Shown: positions 41,545 to 53,915, numbered from the stretch's first letter. The stretch: DNA of 64,000 bases from Thiobacillus sp. 63-78 (GCA_001899765.1 MKWM01000015.1:21320-85319), one strand, 5' to 3'. Notes: generated by a model not told the origin, from the letters alone. Translations and numbers: made by a program.

Positions 41545-44500
41545 TTGCGTTTAACTCACATCAAACTCGCCGGTTTCAAGAGTTTCGTCGATCCCACCGT
41601 GATTCCCGTCCCCGCGCAGCTGACCGGCGTGGTGGGGCCGAACGGCTGCGGCAAGTCGAACGTCATCGACGCCGTGCGCTGGGTGCTCGGCGAATCGTCG
41701 GCCAGGCATCTGCGCGGCGAATCGATGCAGGACGTGATCTTCAATGGCTCCGGCGGCCGCAAGCCGGCGTCGCGCGCCTCGGTCGAACTGGCGTTCAACA
41801 ACGAGCTTGGCCGCGCCGCCGGGCAGTGGTCGCAGTACGCGGAAATTTCGGTCAAGCGCGTGCTCGACCGCAGCGGCGATTCCACCTATTACATCAACAA
41901 CATGCGGGTGCGGCGGCGCGACGTCGCCGACCTGTTCCTCGGTACCGGCGTCGGTGCGCGCGCCTACGCCATCATCGAGCAGGGCATGATTTCGCGCCTG
42001 ATCGAGGCCAGGCCGGAGGAACTGCGCGGTTATCTGGAAGAAGCCGCGGGCGTGTCCAAATACAAGGAGCGCCGCAAGGAAACGGAATCGCGGCTGAAGG
42101 ATGCGCGCGACAACCTCAACCGCGTCGAGGACATCCAGCGCGAACTCAAGACCCAGGTCGAAAAGCTCGGTGCGCAGGCCGAAGTCGCCCAGCAATACCG
42201 CAGCCTGCAGGCCGATTTGACGTTTTCCCAGCATCGCCTGTGGTACGCGCGGAAGCATGACGCCGCCCAGCAGCGCGCGCGCATCGACCGCGACCTCACC
42301 GAAGCGCAGAACAGGCTGGAAGCGGAAACCGCGCGCCTGCGCCACATCGAATCGGCGCTGGAAACCGCGCGGCAGACCCAGTTCGCCGGGCAGGATACGC
42401 TCAATACCGCGCAGGCAGCGTATTACCAGGCGCAGTCCGAAGTCGCGCGCATCGAGCAGACCATGGCGCACCAGAATGCCACCCGTGAACGGCTCTATCG
42501 CCAGGTGCAGGATCTGGGCGCGCGCGTGGAAGCCCAGCAGGCGCGCCGAAGCGGCACGCAGGATGCGCTGCACGAAGTCAACGCGCAGCAGCCCGGCCTC
42601 GAAGCGGCGCTGATGGAGGCCGAAGCCGCCGCGCGCCAGGCCACCGACAGCACCTTGCCGGAGAAGGAAACCGCCCTGCGCGGCGCCCAGCAGGCGGTCG
42701 GCGAGGCACAGCGCGCCGTTTCGCAACTCGACCAGGCGCGTCAGGTCGACGAAAACAGCCTCGGCCATACCCGCCGCCAGATCGAGCAGCTCGAAGCGCG
42801 CCATCGGCGGCTCGAGCAGGAGCAGGCCCAACTGCCGCGTCCCGACGCCAGCGGACTGGCGGGCAAGCAACTCGAGGTCGAGGCGCTGGCACAGACCCTG
42901 GCGTCCGCGCAGGAGCAACTGAAAGAGGCCGAGACCGCGTTGCCGGAACTCGACGCCGCGCGTGGACAACACCAGCGCGACCTCGAAGCCGCCCGCAAGG
43001 CGCTGCACCAGACGGAAGCCGAACTCGCCGCCCTGAAGAAACTGCAGGAAAGCCTCAAGGCCGACGAGAAGCTCGGCGCCTGGCTCGCCCAGCGCCACCT
43101 GCAGCACGCTGCGCGCCTGTGGGAAAAGCTCACGGTTTCACCGGGCTGGGAGGCCGCGGTCGAGGCGGTGCTGCGCGAACGTCTGCAGGCGGTGGCCGCC
43201 GATGCGCAGGCGGGCTGGTTTGCCGACACGCCGCCATCGCGGCTCACGCTGTGGACAGAGCGGGGCGTGTCCGCTGCGCAGGCGCCCGCGGACACGCTCG
43301 CGAGCAAGATCGGCAGCGACGACCTTGCGGCCCAGGCCGCGCTGGCCGACTGGCTGGCCGGCGTGTATTGGGCCGACGATGCCGACGCGGCGCGCGCGCG
43401 CGCGTCGACGCTGCGGACCGGCGAGTGCGTCGTGACGCCGCAGGGCCATGTGTTCACCCCGCATAGCGTCACCTTCCATGGCCCGCATACCGCGGTCGAA
43501 GGCATTCTGGCGCGTGGCCGCGAGCTCGAGCGGCTGACCGCCGACGCTGAACGTTTGCGCGAGGAAACCGTCCAGTTCGAAGCCGCCTACGGCGAAGCGC
43601 AGGCGCAGCATGCCGAGCGCCAGCGCGAGATCCAGGCCTTGCGCGCGCAGACCGGCCAGACCCAGAGCCGCCACCATACCGCGCAGATGGAACTGCTGCG
43701 CCTGCAGCAGGCGGTCGAAAGGGTGCAGACCCGCGCGGCACAAATCGGCCAGGAACTCGAGGAAGTCACGCTGCAGCTGGAAAGCGAGCGCGCGTCGGTG
43801 GAGGGGCTGGAAATCCGCCTCCGGGACTACCGCGCACAGGAGGAAAGTGCCCGCGAAGCGCTCTACGCCGCGCGTCAGCAGCGCGACCAGGCCGACCGTG
43901 CGGTGTTCGACGCGCGCGAACTGCAGCGCGCCGCCGAGCGGCGGCATCAGGAAGCCGGCTTCGCGCTGACCACCTGCAGCAACAAGATCCGGGAACTCGC
44001 CGACGCACTGGTGCGCATCGAACAGGAAATCGCCGACGACGACACCCGGCTGACCCAGGCGCGCGAAGAACTCGCCCGCCTGCCCGCCGACGCGCTCGAC
44101 GCCGAACTGCAACGCGCGCTGACCGCACGCGCCGAAACTGAAGCCGCACTGGCTGCCGCGCGCGACGCGCTGGAAGGCTTCACCGCCCAATTAAGAAGCC
44201 ACGACGAGACCCGTATGACCTGCGAGCAGGGGCTCGATCCGCTGCGTCGCGCCATCGAGCAGTTGAAGCTGAAGGATCAGGAAGCCATGCTGATGCAGTC
44301 GCAATTCGAATTGCAGCTGCGCGAGGCGGCGGCCGACGAGGCCAGCCTCGAATCCGGTCTCGCCGACAGTCCGAAGCCCAACCAGTTGCAGGCCGAAATC
44401 AACCGCCTACAGAGCGAGATCGCCGCGCTCGGCGCGGTCAACCTCGCCGCGCTCGACGAACTCACCCAGGCGCAGGAACGCAGCGAATACCTCGCCGCGC

Positions 44501-45045
44501 AGTGCGCCGACCTGCTGGAAGCCGTCACCACGCTGGAAGACGCGATCCGCCGCATCGACCAGGAGTCGCGCGCGCGGCTCAAGGACACCTTCGACACCGT
44601 CAACCGGCACATGGGCGAATTGTTCCCGCAACTGTTCGGCGGCGGCCAGGCGCGCCTCATCCTCACCGGCGAGGAACTGCTCGACGCCGGAGTGCAGGTG
44701 TTCGCGCAGCCGCCGGGCAAGAAGAACGCCTCGATCCAGCTCTTGTCCGGCGGCGAAAAGACGCTGACCGCGCTGTCGCTGGTGTTCGCCATGTTCAAGC
44801 TCAACCCGGCGCCGTTCTGCCTGCTCGACGAGGTCGACGCGCCGCTCGACGACGCCAACACCGAACGCTACTGCAACCTGGTCAAGGCGATGTCCGACCA
44901 CACCCAGTTCCTTTTCATCACCCACAACCGCGTCACCATGGAAATGGCGCAGCACCTGGCCGGCGTCACCATGCAGGAGCCGGGCGTGTCGCGCATCGTC
45001 GCGGTGGACGTGGAAGAGGCGGTGGGGATGGTCGAAGCGGCTTGA
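41545..45045 (+). CDS. smc: SMC, chromosome partition ATPase
   Basis: This 1166-residue protein has an N-terminal head (Walker [21 protein letters not shown] near 32), long coiled coils broken by a hinge (about 500-660), and the C-terminal head with [16 protein letters not shown] and [14 protein letters not shown]. It organises and segregates the chromosome with ScpA/ScpB. The start is TTG ([18 protein letters not shown]). In many relatives zipA and ligA follow smc; here a restriction-modification gene follows instead. Confidence 0.96.
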   Translation: MRLTHIKLAGFKSFVDPTVIPVPAQLTGVVGPNGCGKSNVIDAVRWVLGESSARHLRGESMQDVIFNGSGGRKPASRASVELAFNNELGRAAGQWSQYAEISVKRVLDRSGDSTYYINNMRVRRRDVADLFLGTGVGARAYAIIEQGMISRLIEARPEELRGYLEEAAGVSKYKERRKETESRLKDARDNLNRVEDIQRELKTQVEKLGAQAEVAQQYRSLQADLTFSQHRLWYARKHDAAQQRARIDRDLTEAQNRLEAETARLRHIESALETARQTQFAGQDTLNTAQAAYYQAQSEVARIEQTMAHQNATRERLYRQVQDLGARVEAQQARRSGTQDALHEVNAQQPGLEAALMEAEAAARQATDSTLPEKETALRGAQQAVGEAQRAVSQLDQARQVDENSLGHTRRQIEQLEARHRRLEQEQAQLPRPDASGLAGKQLEVEALAQTLASAQEQLKEAETALPELDAARGQHQRDLEAARKALHQTEAELAALKKLQESLKADEKLGAWLAQRHLQHAARLWEKLTVSPGWEAAVEAVLRERLQAVAADAQAGWFADTPPSRLTLWTERGVSAAQAPADTLASKIGSDDLAAQAALADWLAGVYWADDADAARARASTLRTGECVVTPQGHVFTPHSVTFHGPHTAVEGILARGRELERLTADAERLREETVQFEAAYGEAQAQHAERQREIQALRAQTGQTQSRHHTAQMELLRLQQAVERVQTRAAQIGQELEEVTLQLESERASVEGLEIRLRDYRAQEESAREALYAARQQRDQADRAVFDARELQRAAERRHQEAGFALTTCSNKIRELADALVRIEQEIADDDTRLTQAREELARLPADALDAELQRALTARAETEAALAAARDALEGFTAQLRSHDETRMTCEQGLDPLRRAIEQLKLKDQEAMLMQSQFELQLREAAADEASLESGLADSPKPNQLQAEINRLQSEIAALGAVNLAALDELTQAQERSEYLAAQCADLLEAVTTLEDAIRRIDQESRARLKDTFDTVNRHMGELFPQLFGGGQARLILTGEELLDAGVQVFAQPPGKKNASIQLLSGGEKTLTALSLVFAMFKLNPAPFCLLDEVDAPLDDANTERYCNLVKAMSDHTQFLFITHNRVTMEMAQHLAGVTMQEPGVSRIVAVDVEEAVGMVEAA

Positions 45046-45067
45046 TTTCGCTTTGCCAATCCCCATC

Positions 45068-48000
45068 ATGACCCCGGACGACTTCATCGCCAAATGGAAC
45101 GCTGTGGACGGCAGCGAGCGTGCCAACTATCCCTTGTTCTTCAATGACCTGTGCGACCTGCTCGGGGTCGGGCGGCCGCAGCCCGCCAAGGCGGACGACT
45201 GGCACAACGCTTATGTCAACGAGCGCTACATTGACGCGCGCGACGGCGAAAGCGCCGGCACCGCGCGCTACATCGACACCTATTATCGTGGCCGCTTCAT
45301 CTGCGAAGCGAAGAGCTTCGACCTTGGCAAAAATAGTGAAACAGCGGACCGCAAGCTGTTCAAGGCCAAAAGCCAGGCCGAAAGCTACGCCCGCAACCTG
45401 CCCGAATCCGAGCCGCGCCCGCCGATCCTGATGGTGATCAACGTCGGGCGCTTCATCGCCCTGTACGCGCAGTTCAAGGACAACGACCGCGCCTACGAAA
45501 TGTTTCCCGACCGGGCCAGCTATCGCATTGCCATCGCCGATCTTGCGAACGACGCCATTCGCGAACGCCTGCGTCAGGTCTGGCTGAATCCCCGCGCGCT
45601 CGACCCCGAACTCGTCTCCGCCCGCGTCACCCGCGCGGTCGCCACCCATCTGGGCGGCCTCGCGCGCGAACTGGAGCAGGCCGGCCACGATTCGCACGAC
45701 GTCGCCGGCTTCCTCACCCGCTGCCTGTTCACCCTGTTCGCCGAAGACGTCGAACTGTTGCCCGCCGGCGCGTTCACCCGGCTGCTGGTCCAGGCGCAGG
45801 CCAGTCCCGCCGCGCTGCAACCCAACCTCGAAGACCTGTGGCGCGCGATGGACGGCGGCACATTCGCCGTCTCCCTGCAGGCCCAGGTCGCGCATTTCAA
45901 CGGCAAGCTGTTCAAGACGCCCGCAGCGCTGCCGCTCACCCGCGCGCAGATCGACACCCTGCTCGCCGCCGCCAGGCAGGACTGGAAGCACGTCGAGCCG
46001 GCCATTTTCGGCACCCTGATCGAACGCGCGCTCGACCCCGCCGAACGCCACAGCCTCGGCGCCCACTTCACCCCGCGCGCCTACGTCGAACGCCTGGTGA
46101 TGCCCGCCGTCATCGAACCGCTGCGCGCGCAGTGGGCCAACGTCCAGGCCGCCGCGATTTCGCTGGAAGACGGCGGCGACCACAAGGGCGCGCTCAAGCT
46201 GGTGCGCGATTTTCACGGCGCGCTGTGCCAGACCCGCGTGCTCGACCCGGCCTGCGGCTCCGGCAATTTCCTCTACATCGCGCTGGAACACATGAAGCGG
46301 CTCGAAGGCGAAGTCCTCGAACAGCTCGACGCCTTCAACGCCCAGCGCACCCTCGAAACCGAAGGCCTCGCCGTCGATCCGCACCAGTTCCTCGGCATCG
46401 AGCGCAACCCGCGCGCCGCCGCCGTCGCCGAGCTCGTGTTGTGGATCGGCCACCTGCAATGGCACTTCCGCACCCGCGGCAAAATCCAGCCGCCCACCCC
46501 GGTGCTGCGCGACTTCAGGAACATCGAATGCCGCGACGCCGTGCTGGAGTGGGACGCCATCGAACCCGTGCTCGATGCAGCCGGCGCGCCGCAAACCCGC
46601 TGGGACGGCAAGACCGTGAAGCCGCACCCGGTCACCGCAAAAATGGTGCCCGACGACAGCGCCCGCACCGCGCTCGAACGCTACCGCCACCCGCGCCCGG
46701 CCGCGTGGCCCGCCGCCGACTACATCGTCGGCAACCCGCCTTTCATCGGCGCCGCCTCGATGCGGCAGGCGCTCGGCGACGGCTACGTCGAAGCCCTGCG
46801 CGCGGCGTATCCGGCGGTGCCCGAATCCGCCGACCTCGTCATGTTCTGGTGGCACTGCGCCGCGCAGTTGCTGGCCGCCGGCAAGATCGCCCGCTTCGGC
46901 TTCATCACCACCAACAGCCTCACCCAGACCTTCAACCGGCGCGTGCTGGAAGCTCATTTGCTCCCCTCTCCCGCAAGCGGGGGAGGGGCCGGGGGAGAGG
47001 GAAAGCCCGTCCACCTTGCCTTCGCCATCCCCGACCACCCCTGGGTCGACAGCGCCGACGGCGCGGCGGTGCGGGTGGCGATGACCGTCGCCGCGCCGGG
47101 CGACGGAGCGGGGCGCCTGCTGCGCGTGGTGGACGAATCGCCGGGGGAAGAGGGCGAGGTGAAGGTCGAACTCGCCGAGAAAACCGGGCTGATTCATGCC
47201 GACTTGTCTATTGGTGCGAACGTCGCCGGGGTCGGGCCGTTGCGGGCGAATAGCGGGATCAGTTCACCCGGTTTGAAACTGCATGGCGCGGGCTTCATCG
47301 TCACTCCTGAAGAAGCCGCCAGCCTCGGCAATCCGCCCATCGTTCGCGAATACCGCAATGGCCGCGATCTGACTGACAGGCCACGGGGCGTCATGCTCAT
47401 CGACACCTGGGGCTTGTCCGAGCCTGAGTTACGCCAGCAATATCCCGCCGTCTGGCAACGCCTGGCCGAGCGCGTCAAGCCCGAGCGCGACCACAATGCT
47501 CGCGCCAGCTATCGCGACAATTGGTGGTTGTTCGGCGAGCCGCGCCGCGAGCTGCGCGCCATGCTCAGGGGCCTGCCGCGCTATATCGCCACCGTCGAAA
47601 CCGCCAGGCATCGCGTGTTCCAGTTCCTCGATGCCGGCGTTGCGCCGGACAACATGCTGGTCTGCATCGCACTCGACGATGCCTACGCCCTGGGCGTGCT
47701 GTCCAGCCGCGTGCATGTCGTGTGGGCGCTGGCGGCGGGCGGTCGGCTGGGCGTGGGTAACGATCCGCGCTACAACAAGACCCGCTGCTTCGAACCTTTC
47801 CCTTTCCCCGCCGCCACGCCCGGGCAGCAGGCCCGCATCCGCACGCTGGCCGAAGACCTCGACGCCCACCGCAAGCGCCGGCAGGCCGCGCACCCGACGC
47901 TGACGCTGACCGCCATGTACAACGTGCTGGCCAGGCTGCGCAGCGGCGAAGCGTTCACGCCCAAGGACACGCTGATTCACCAGCAGGGACTGGTTGCGGT

Positions 48001-48451
48001 GCTGAAGCAGCTGCACGACGAGCTCGACGCAGCGGTGCTGGCGGCTTACGGCTGGGCCGGCCAGCCGGACGACGCGACGCTGCTCGACCGCCTGGTCGCG
48101 CTCAACGCCGAACGCGCCCGCGAGGAAGCCGACGGCAGCGTGCGCTGGCTGCGCCCGGCGTTTCAGCACGCGGCCGCCGCGCCCGCCGCCGCGCCGCAAC
48201 GGAATCTTCCCGAGTCCGCGGTCGCGGCCGCCCCGGCCGCCAGACTGGCCTGGCCCGCCGACCTGCCCGGCCAGCTCGGCGCGGTGGCGCAGGCGCTCAG
48301 GGACGCCGGCGCGCCCATCCGCGTGGACGCGCTCGCCGCGCGCTTCGCCGCCAAGCGCGGCCTCGCCAGAACCCTGCCGGGCCTGCTGGACGCGCTGGAG
48401 GCGGTGGCGCGGGCGCGAGGGCACGCTGACGGAACCTGGAGCGCGGTGTGA
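45068..48451 (+). CDS. MmeI-type (type IIL) restriction-modification enzyme
   Basis: This 1127-residue single-chain protein combines nuclease and N6-adenine methyltransferase. The N-terminal PD-(D/E)XK site is D70 with E80-x-K82 (RYIDTYYRGRFICEAKS). A helical linker leads to SAM motif I DPACGSGNFL (393-402) and catalytic NPPF (556-559). A target-recognition domain and C-terminal helices follow (to about 1000), then an alanine-rich tail (about 1040-1127). Family members methylate one strand and cut about 20 bases away. The ATG at 45068 is preferred over an upstream TTG. Residues about 631-646 are encoded by an inserted palindromic repeat (see findings). Confidence 0.88.
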   Translation: MTPDDFIAKWNAVDGSERANYPLFFNDLCDLLGVGRPQPAKADDWHNAYVNERYIDARDGESAGTARYIDTYYRGRFICEAKSFDLGKNSETADRKLFKAKSQAESYARNLPESEPRPPILMVINVGRFIALYAQFKDNDRAYEMFPDRASYRIAIADLANDAIRERLRQVWLNPRALDPELVSARVTRAVATHLGGLARELEQAGHDSHDVAGFLTRCLFTLFAEDVELLPAGAFTRLLVQAQASPAALQPNLEDLWRAMDGGTFAVSLQAQVAHFNGKLFKTPAALPLTRAQIDTLLAAARQDWKHVEPAIFGTLIERALDPAERHSLGAHFTPRAYVERLVMPAVIEPLRAQWANVQAAAISLEDGGDHKGALKLVRDFHGALCQTRVLDPACGSGNFLYIALEHMKRLEGEVLEQLDAFNAQRTLETEGLAVDPHQFLGIERNPRAAAVAELVLWIGHLQWHFRTRGKIQPPTPVLRDFRNIECRDAVLEWDAIEPVLDAAGAPQTRWDGKTVKPHPVTAKMVPDDSARTALERYRHPRPAAWPAADYIVGNPPFIGAASMRQALGDGYVEALRAAYPAVPESADLVMFWWHCAAQLLAAGKIARFGFITTNSLTQTFNRRVLEAHLLPSPASGGGAGGEGKPVHLAFAIPDHPWVDSADGAAVRVAMTVAAPGDGAGRLLRVVDESPGEEGEVKVELAEKTGLIHADLSIGANVAGVGPLRANSGISSPGLKLHGAGFIVTPEEAASLGNPPIVREYRNGRDLTDRPRGVMLIDTWGLSEPELRQQYPAVWQRLAERVKPERDHNARASYRDNWWLFGEPRRELRAMLRGLPRYIATVETARHRVFQFLDAGVAPDNMLVCIALDDAYALGVLSSRVHVVWALAAGGRLGVGNDPRYNKTRCFEPFPFPAATPGQQARIRTLAEDLDAHRKRRQAAHPTLTLTAMYNVLARLRSGEAFTPKDTLIHQQGLVAVLKQLHDELDAAVLAAYGWAGQPDDATLLDRLVALNAERAREEADGSVRWLRPAFQHAAAAPAAAPQRNLPESAVAAAPAARLAWPADLPGQLGAVAQALRDAGAPIRVDALAARFAAKRGLARTLPGLLDALEAVARARGHADGTWSAV
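46961..47001 (+). repeat. Palindromic repeat inserted in frame in the restriction-modification gene
   Basis: CTCCCCTCTCCCGCAAGCGG followed by GGGAGGGGCCGGGGGAGAGG is a common dispersed palindromic unit (CCCTCTCCCGCAAGCGGGAG type). It encodes LLPSPASGGGAGGEGK and preserves the frame. It lies 70 residues after NPPF, in a loop after the motif IV region. Confidence 0.75.
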
Positions 48452-48480
48452 ACGCAGGATGCTGCGGGGAACTTGTATTA

Positions 48481-48495
48481 ATCCCATAATGGGAT
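48481..48495 (+). promoter_or_regulatory. Operator palindrome for higBA
   Basis: ATCCCAT-A-ATGGGAT is a perfect 7-bp inverted repeat around one base. It overlaps a plausible promoter (TTGTAT, 16 bases, TAATAT) upstream of higB. It is a likely HigA operator. Confidence 0.6.
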
Positions 48496-48506
48496 AATAT
48501 TCGGCT

Positions 48507-48791
48507 ATGCACGTTGTTTCACACGCGAAAATTATTCAGTCGCAGATGGCGCACCCGGATTGCAGCAGTGCACTGGATCAGTGGTACAGGCTGACCAAGC
48601 GCGCGATCTGGCGTAATTTTTCGGAGGTGAAGCAGTGTTTTCCAGCCACGGACAAGGTTGGCGACAAATACGTATTCGACGTGGGCGGTAACAAGCTGAG
48701 GCTGATTGCCGCCATCCATTTCAATACGGGGCGGGTGTTTGTGCGCGGGGTGTTGACGCACAAACAGTACGACAAAGGAGACTGGAAATGA
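48507..48791 (+). CDS. higB: HigB mRNA-interferase toxin
   Basis: This 94-residue protein (MHVVSHAKIIQSQMAHPDCS, then WYRLTKRAIWRNFSEVKQCF and NKLRLIAAIHFNTGRVFVRG) is of the E. coli HigB type (HigB_toxin family). It cleaves translated mRNA. It overlaps higA by 4 bases and follows the restriction-modification gene, a common stabilising arrangement. Confidence 0.93.
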   Translation: MHVVSHAKIIQSQMAHPDCSSALDQWYRLTKRAIWRNFSEVKQCFPATDKVGDKYVFDVGGNKLRLIAAIHFNTGRVFVRGVLTHKQYDKGDWK

Positions 48792-49195
48792 ACGCACGAC
48801 TGGATGCCGCACTGGCGCACTGGAACTACATTGCACCGCTGCTGACCCCGGCCACTACCGAGGCAGAATACCAGGCGCTGGTTGAATCGCTGGACGCGGT
48901 TCTGGATGCAGGTGGGGCGGACGAGACGCACCCGTTGGCCGGGCTGGCGGTGATGCTGGGCGATCTGGTGTCGGCCTGGGAGCATACGCATTACCCCATG
49001 CCGCCTGAAATGAGCGGAGTGGAGGTATTGCGTTTCTTGATGTCGCGTGACGGCCTGCGCCAGTCAGATTTGCCGGAGATCGGCAATCAGGCCAAGGTGT
49101 CCGAAATTCTCTCGGGCAAACGGGAAATCAACCTGCGTCAGGCAAAGGCTTTAGCGGCGCGTTTCGGTGTACCGATTGGCTTGTTTGCCGATTAG
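48788..49195 (+). CDS. higA: HigA antitoxin with C-terminal XRE domain
   Basis: This 135-residue protein has an N-terminal toxin-binding region and a C-terminal helix-turn-helix (LRQSDLPEIGNQAKVSEILS, GKREINLRQAKALAARFGVP), the layout of E. coli HigA. It neutralises HigB and represses the pair. Confidence 0.93.
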   Translation: MNARLDAALAHWNYIAPLLTPATTEAEYQALVESLDAVLDAGGADETHPLAGLAVMLGDLVSAWEHTHYPMPPEMSGVEVLRFLMSRDGLRQSDLPEIGNQAKVSEILSGKREINLRQAKALAARFGVPIGLFAD

Positions 49196-49213
49196 CGTTG
49201 AGGAGCTTGCGCG

Positions 49214-49519
49214 ATGAAGAAACGCACCCCGATTCACCCCGGCGAAATCCTGCTGGAAGAATTTCTGAAGCCGATGGGCCTCAGCCAGTATCGGCTGGCC
49301 AAGGAAGTCGGCGTGCCGCCGCAGCGCATCGGTGAAATCGTGGCCGGTCGCCGCTCGGTCACAGCCGATACCGATTTGCGGCTGTGCCGTTTTTTCGCCT
49401 TGTCCGAAGCTTACTGGCTGCGCGGCCAGGCGCGTTACGACATTGAAGTGACGAAAGATGCGCTGGCCGGCGAACTGAATAAAATCCATCCCTGGTCTGC
49501 CGATCGCGCCGCAGCCTGA
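49214..49519 (+). CDS. Second HigA-family (VapI-type) regulator, no partner toxin
   Basis: This 101-residue XRE protein begins MKKRTPIHPGEILLEEFLKP and has GLSQYRLAKEVGVPPQRIGE. It is a different HigA subfamily from the preceding gene and has no toxin next to it. It may be an orphan antitoxin or an accessory repressor of the higBA genes 19 bases upstream. Confidence 0.88.
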   Translation: MKKRTPIHPGEILLEEFLKPMGLSQYRLAKEVGVPPQRIGEIVAGRRSVTADTDLRLCRFFALSEAYWLRGQARYDIEVTKDALAGELNKIHPWSADRAAA

Positions 49520-49573
49520 GTGCCTGCAAGGGCGGCTTTCGTGGACAATCCTGCTTTGCTTTTTTTGACTTGA

Positions 49574-50881
<1,308 letters not shown>

Positions 50882-50924
50882 ATTGACCGGTCTGTACGGC
50901 GTCGCCGCCCGATTGGCGGGCGGC

Positions 50925-52328
50925 TCAACCCGGTACGTCCGGATCTTCCTCGCGTATGCCCAGATTGATCAGCGGATTGTATTCGGGCTCCAGCCGCACC
51001 AGAATGTCGTAGTAATTGCGGATGTTCTCGGCGAACGACAGCGCCTCGACGCCGCGCGCGTAGCCGTATTTCATCACTTTCGCAAATTCGCTGCGCCCCA
51101 GATAGGGCAGGGCCGCCTTCACGTCCGCCCAGTTGTCCGGATTGCCGCCGCGTGCCTGGGCGATGCGTCGCGCATCCTCCATATGGCCTTGTCCCTGATT
51201 GTAGGCAGCCAGTGCCAGCCAGGTGCGATCGGGCTCGCGAATGCGGGCGGGCAGAGCGTCCTTCAGCATCGCCAGGTAGCGCGCGCCGCCGAGAATGCTC
51301 TGGCGGGCGTTGAGCCGGTTGCTAATCCTCATGCGGTCGGCCGTTTCGGCGGTCAGCATCATCAGGCCGCGGACGCCGGTCGGCGACGTGGCGGACGGAT
51401 CCCACTGTGATTCCTGATAGCCGATCGCAGCCAGCAGCCGCCAGTCGATGCCGGTGAGCGTCTGGGCTTCCTGGAAATACCGGCGCAGATCCGGCAGGCG
51501 TTGCGGACGGCGCTGCACGATGCCGAGAATGTCCGAGTTGTCCAGACGCTTGACGTGGCCGAAATAACGCTCATAGATGCGCTGGATGGTACCGTCCCCG
51601 CGCGCCTGTTCGATGAAGCGCGCCAGTGCATTGCGCAAGGTCCGTGAACTGTGCTTCGGAAGCGCCCACACGATTTTCTGCGTAGCGGGAAGGTCGAACG
51701 CGACAGCCAACTCGGGATAGTAGGTGCGCACCGGGTCGAAATCCATGCCGTTGATGACCACCGCGTCGTATTTTCCGGTCTGCAGCTGTGACAGCAATTC
51801 GTCCGGCCAGATGTTGTCCAGCGCGGACCAGGTCAGTCCGGGATACTTGCGTTTCAGGTGCATCAGCACGGGGCCATGACCGGAGCCGATTATCAGCGCC
51901 AGCTTCCTGCCAGTCAGGTCGGCAATGTTACGCGGCTTCCGGTCGCTGATGCGATACACGATATGGATGGGCGTTTCGAACAGGACCGGGCCGGCTATCA
52001 GGTGGCGATCCTTGACCACAGCTTGCGGCAAGGTCGCGGCCGCGAGGTGAATCCGGCGATTCTCAAGCAGGTCGAACAGGGCCTGGGGGCTGGGCTTCGG
52101 CGTCCATTTCAAGGTCCAGTGCTGCGACTGGGCGAATGCCTGGATCAAATCATGCTCGAAGCCGGCGGCATCGCCGTTGCGCGAGAGGTAGTAGGTGGCG
52201 GGGCTATTGCGCACGCCCACCTGCAGTTCACCGCTGGTTTCAGGCGGTGCGATGGGGCGTCCACAGGCAACCAGTGCGGTAGCCAGCACCAGTGCGGTCA
52301 GCCTCCCCGCCAACCCCGGTGTTTTCAT
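50925..52328 (-). CDS. mltF: MltF, membrane-bound lytic murein transglycosylase F
   Basis: The chosen ATG at 52328 gives 467 residues with a lipobox (VAC, Cys22). An SBP_bac_3 domain (about 35-270) is followed by a lytic transglycosylase domain with catalytic Glu in AAIGYQESQWDPSATSPTGV and AYNQGQGHMEDA. It cleaves peptidoglycan glycan strands at the outer membrane. Upstream in-frame Met codons at 52337 and 52376 are alternatives. Confidence 0.93.
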   Translation of the reverse strand: MKTPGLAGRLTALVLATALVACGRPIAPPETSGELQVGVRNSPATYYLSRNGDAAGFEHDLIQAFAQSQHWTLKWTPKPSPQALFDLLENRRIHLAAATLPQAVVKDRHLIAGPVLFETPIHIVYRISDRKPRNIADLTGRKLALIIGSGHGPVLMHLKRKYPGLTWSALDNIWPDELLSQLQTGKYDAVVINGMDFDPVRTYYPELAVAFDLPATQKIVWALPKHSSRTLRNALARFIEQARGDGTIQRIYERYFGHVKRLDNSDILGIVQRRPQRLPDLRRYFQEAQTLTGIDWRLLAAIGYQESQWDPSATSPTGVRGLMMLTAETADRMRISNRLNARQSILGGARYLAMLKDALPARIREPDRTWLALAAYNQGQGHMEDARRIAQARGGNPDNWADVKAALPYLGRSEFAKVMKYGYARGVEALSFAENIRNYYDILVRLEPEYNPLINLGIREEDPDVPG

Positions 52329-52407
52329 GACGGGCATCGATACAGTCTGAACGAGAACAAAATTTTCGTCCAGCAAACCGTCCGCCTCGGTTACAATACG
52401 CGCCGCC

Positions 52408-52497
<90 letters not shown>

Positions 52498-52613
52498 TCC
52501 TCCGCGTGGCAGCGGCTTGATCTGATCAGTGCGTCCGATCACGGAAATCATCACGGAAATCATCATGGAAATCGGGTGACTCGACACCGGTTACCTGCCG
52601 GACAGTGCCCGGA

Positions 52614-52841
52614 TCATTTGGATTTTGTCTTGTCCCGGATTTCCAGCATTCTTTGCCGCCATTCGCTCAGCGCTTCATCTTCCAGTTCAAGCTGTATCGC
52701 TACAACTTCCAGCTCGCTCAGTTTCCTGACCTCCAGCCTGCGTATCAATTTTTCGCGCGCTCGGGACAGCAGGCGCTCGGTTTCTTTCTTGGACAGAAGT
52801 TTGGCTTTCTCAAGGTAAGCTTCGGAAGCAGTCTTTCCCAT
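52614..52841 (-). CDS. Small charged helical protein of unknown function
   Basis: This 75-residue protein (MGKTASEAYLEKAKLLSKKE) is strongly helical and charged, with a GAAGGA ribosome site before the ATG. No domain is recognised. Its spacing and codon use look real. Confidence 0.6.
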   Translation of the reverse strand: MGKTASEAYLEKAKLLSKKETERLLSRAREKLIRRLEVRKLSELEVVAIQLELEDEALSEWRQRMLEIRDKTKSK

Positions 52842-53030
52842 CGCAATTTATCCTTCATTCGTCTTGAATACAGTCAATCCTGGTCAATGCTACTCGCTTA
52901 TGCGAACTGCCCGCTACCCCGGCTTGAATAATCGGGATCACAATGAATCGACGCCAGGATGTCATGGGCCAAACGGGATGATCCGGCTTCCGGCAGTGAA
53001 CCCGCCTCAGCGATAACCGAAAGGACTCCG

Positions 53031-53915
53031 ATGAAGATCAAACCCAGGAAATTTCAGGTACAGGAGGGCGACAAGGTCGACCTTGACAAGTGGCCGACGC
53101 GCGTGAAACCGCTATACGCTTCCAGCGCGCAGTATCAAACCCTCCTTGAGACACAGGTAGCCGAGTTGAGCGCACAGCAGCAACTGCTCTACGCTTCCAG
53201 CAGTCATGCTGTGCTGCTGATCTTCCAGGCCATGGATGCCGCCGGCAAGGATGGCGCCATCCGGCACGTGATGTCCGGTATCAATCCACAGGGTTGCCAG
53301 GTGTTCAGTTTCAAGCATCCAAGCGCGACTGAACTGGAGCACGATTTTCTCTGGCGCACCACGCAATGCCTGCCAGAACGCGGACGCATCGGCATCTTCA
53401 ACCGGTCCTATTACGAGGAGGTGCTGATCGTTCGCGTGCACCCCGAAATTCTCCGCAGTCAGGGACTGCCGGATGGATTGCTGAATGAGAAAACGATCTG
53501 GAAAGAGCGCTATCGTTCCATCATCGACCAGGAGAGCCACCTCCATCGGAACGGCACCCGGATCATCAAGTTCTTTCTTCATCTGTCGAAGGAAGAACAA
53601 CGAAAACGCTTTATCGATCGTATCGACGAGCCCGAAAAAAACTGGAAATTCAGTCAGGCGGACATCGTGGAGCGGGGATTCTGGAACGAGTATATGCATG
53701 CCTACGAAGCGTGCCTGAGTGCCACGAGCACTCGGCATGCGCCCTGGTACGTCGTGCCCGCCGACGACAAGGAAAATGCCCGGCTGATCATCGCCCGGAT
53801 TGTGCTCGATACGCTCCGCTCACTCGGGATGCGCTATCCGGAAACAGATGCCGGGCGCCGCAAGACGTTGCAGGCGATACGTCGGGAGTTGATGGAGGAA
53901 GCCCGGGGCAATTGA
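53031..53915 (+). CDS. ppk2: Polyphosphate kinase 2 family protein
   Basis: This 294-residue protein has Walker [13 protein letters not shown] (about 64-75), Walker B-like [19 protein letters not shown], and a lid region with [20 protein letters not shown]. It is a one-domain PPK2 that transfers phosphate between polyphosphate and nucleotides. The ATG follows AAAGGA. The exact nucleotide preference (AMP, ADP or both) cannot be told by eye. Confidence 0.93.
   Translation: MKIKPRKFQVQEGDKVDLDKWPTRVKPLYASSAQYQTLLETQVAELSAQQQLLYASSSHAVLLIFQAMDAAGKDGAIRHVMSGINPQGCQVFSFKHPSATELEHDFLWRTTQCLPERGRIGIFNRSYYEEVLIVRVHPEILRSQGLPDGLLNEKTIWKERYRSIIDQESHLHRNGTRIIKFFLHLSKEEQRKRFIDRIDEPEKNWKFSQADIVERGFWNEYMHAYEACLSATSTRHAPWYVVPADDKENARLIIARIVLDTLRSLGMRYPETDAGRRKTLQAIRRELMEEARGN

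Noticed and set aside
44966..47197. 743-codon minus-strand frame across smc and the restriction-modification gene
   Set aside because: Antisense to two well-supported genes; composition is typical of a shadow frame in high-GC DNA.
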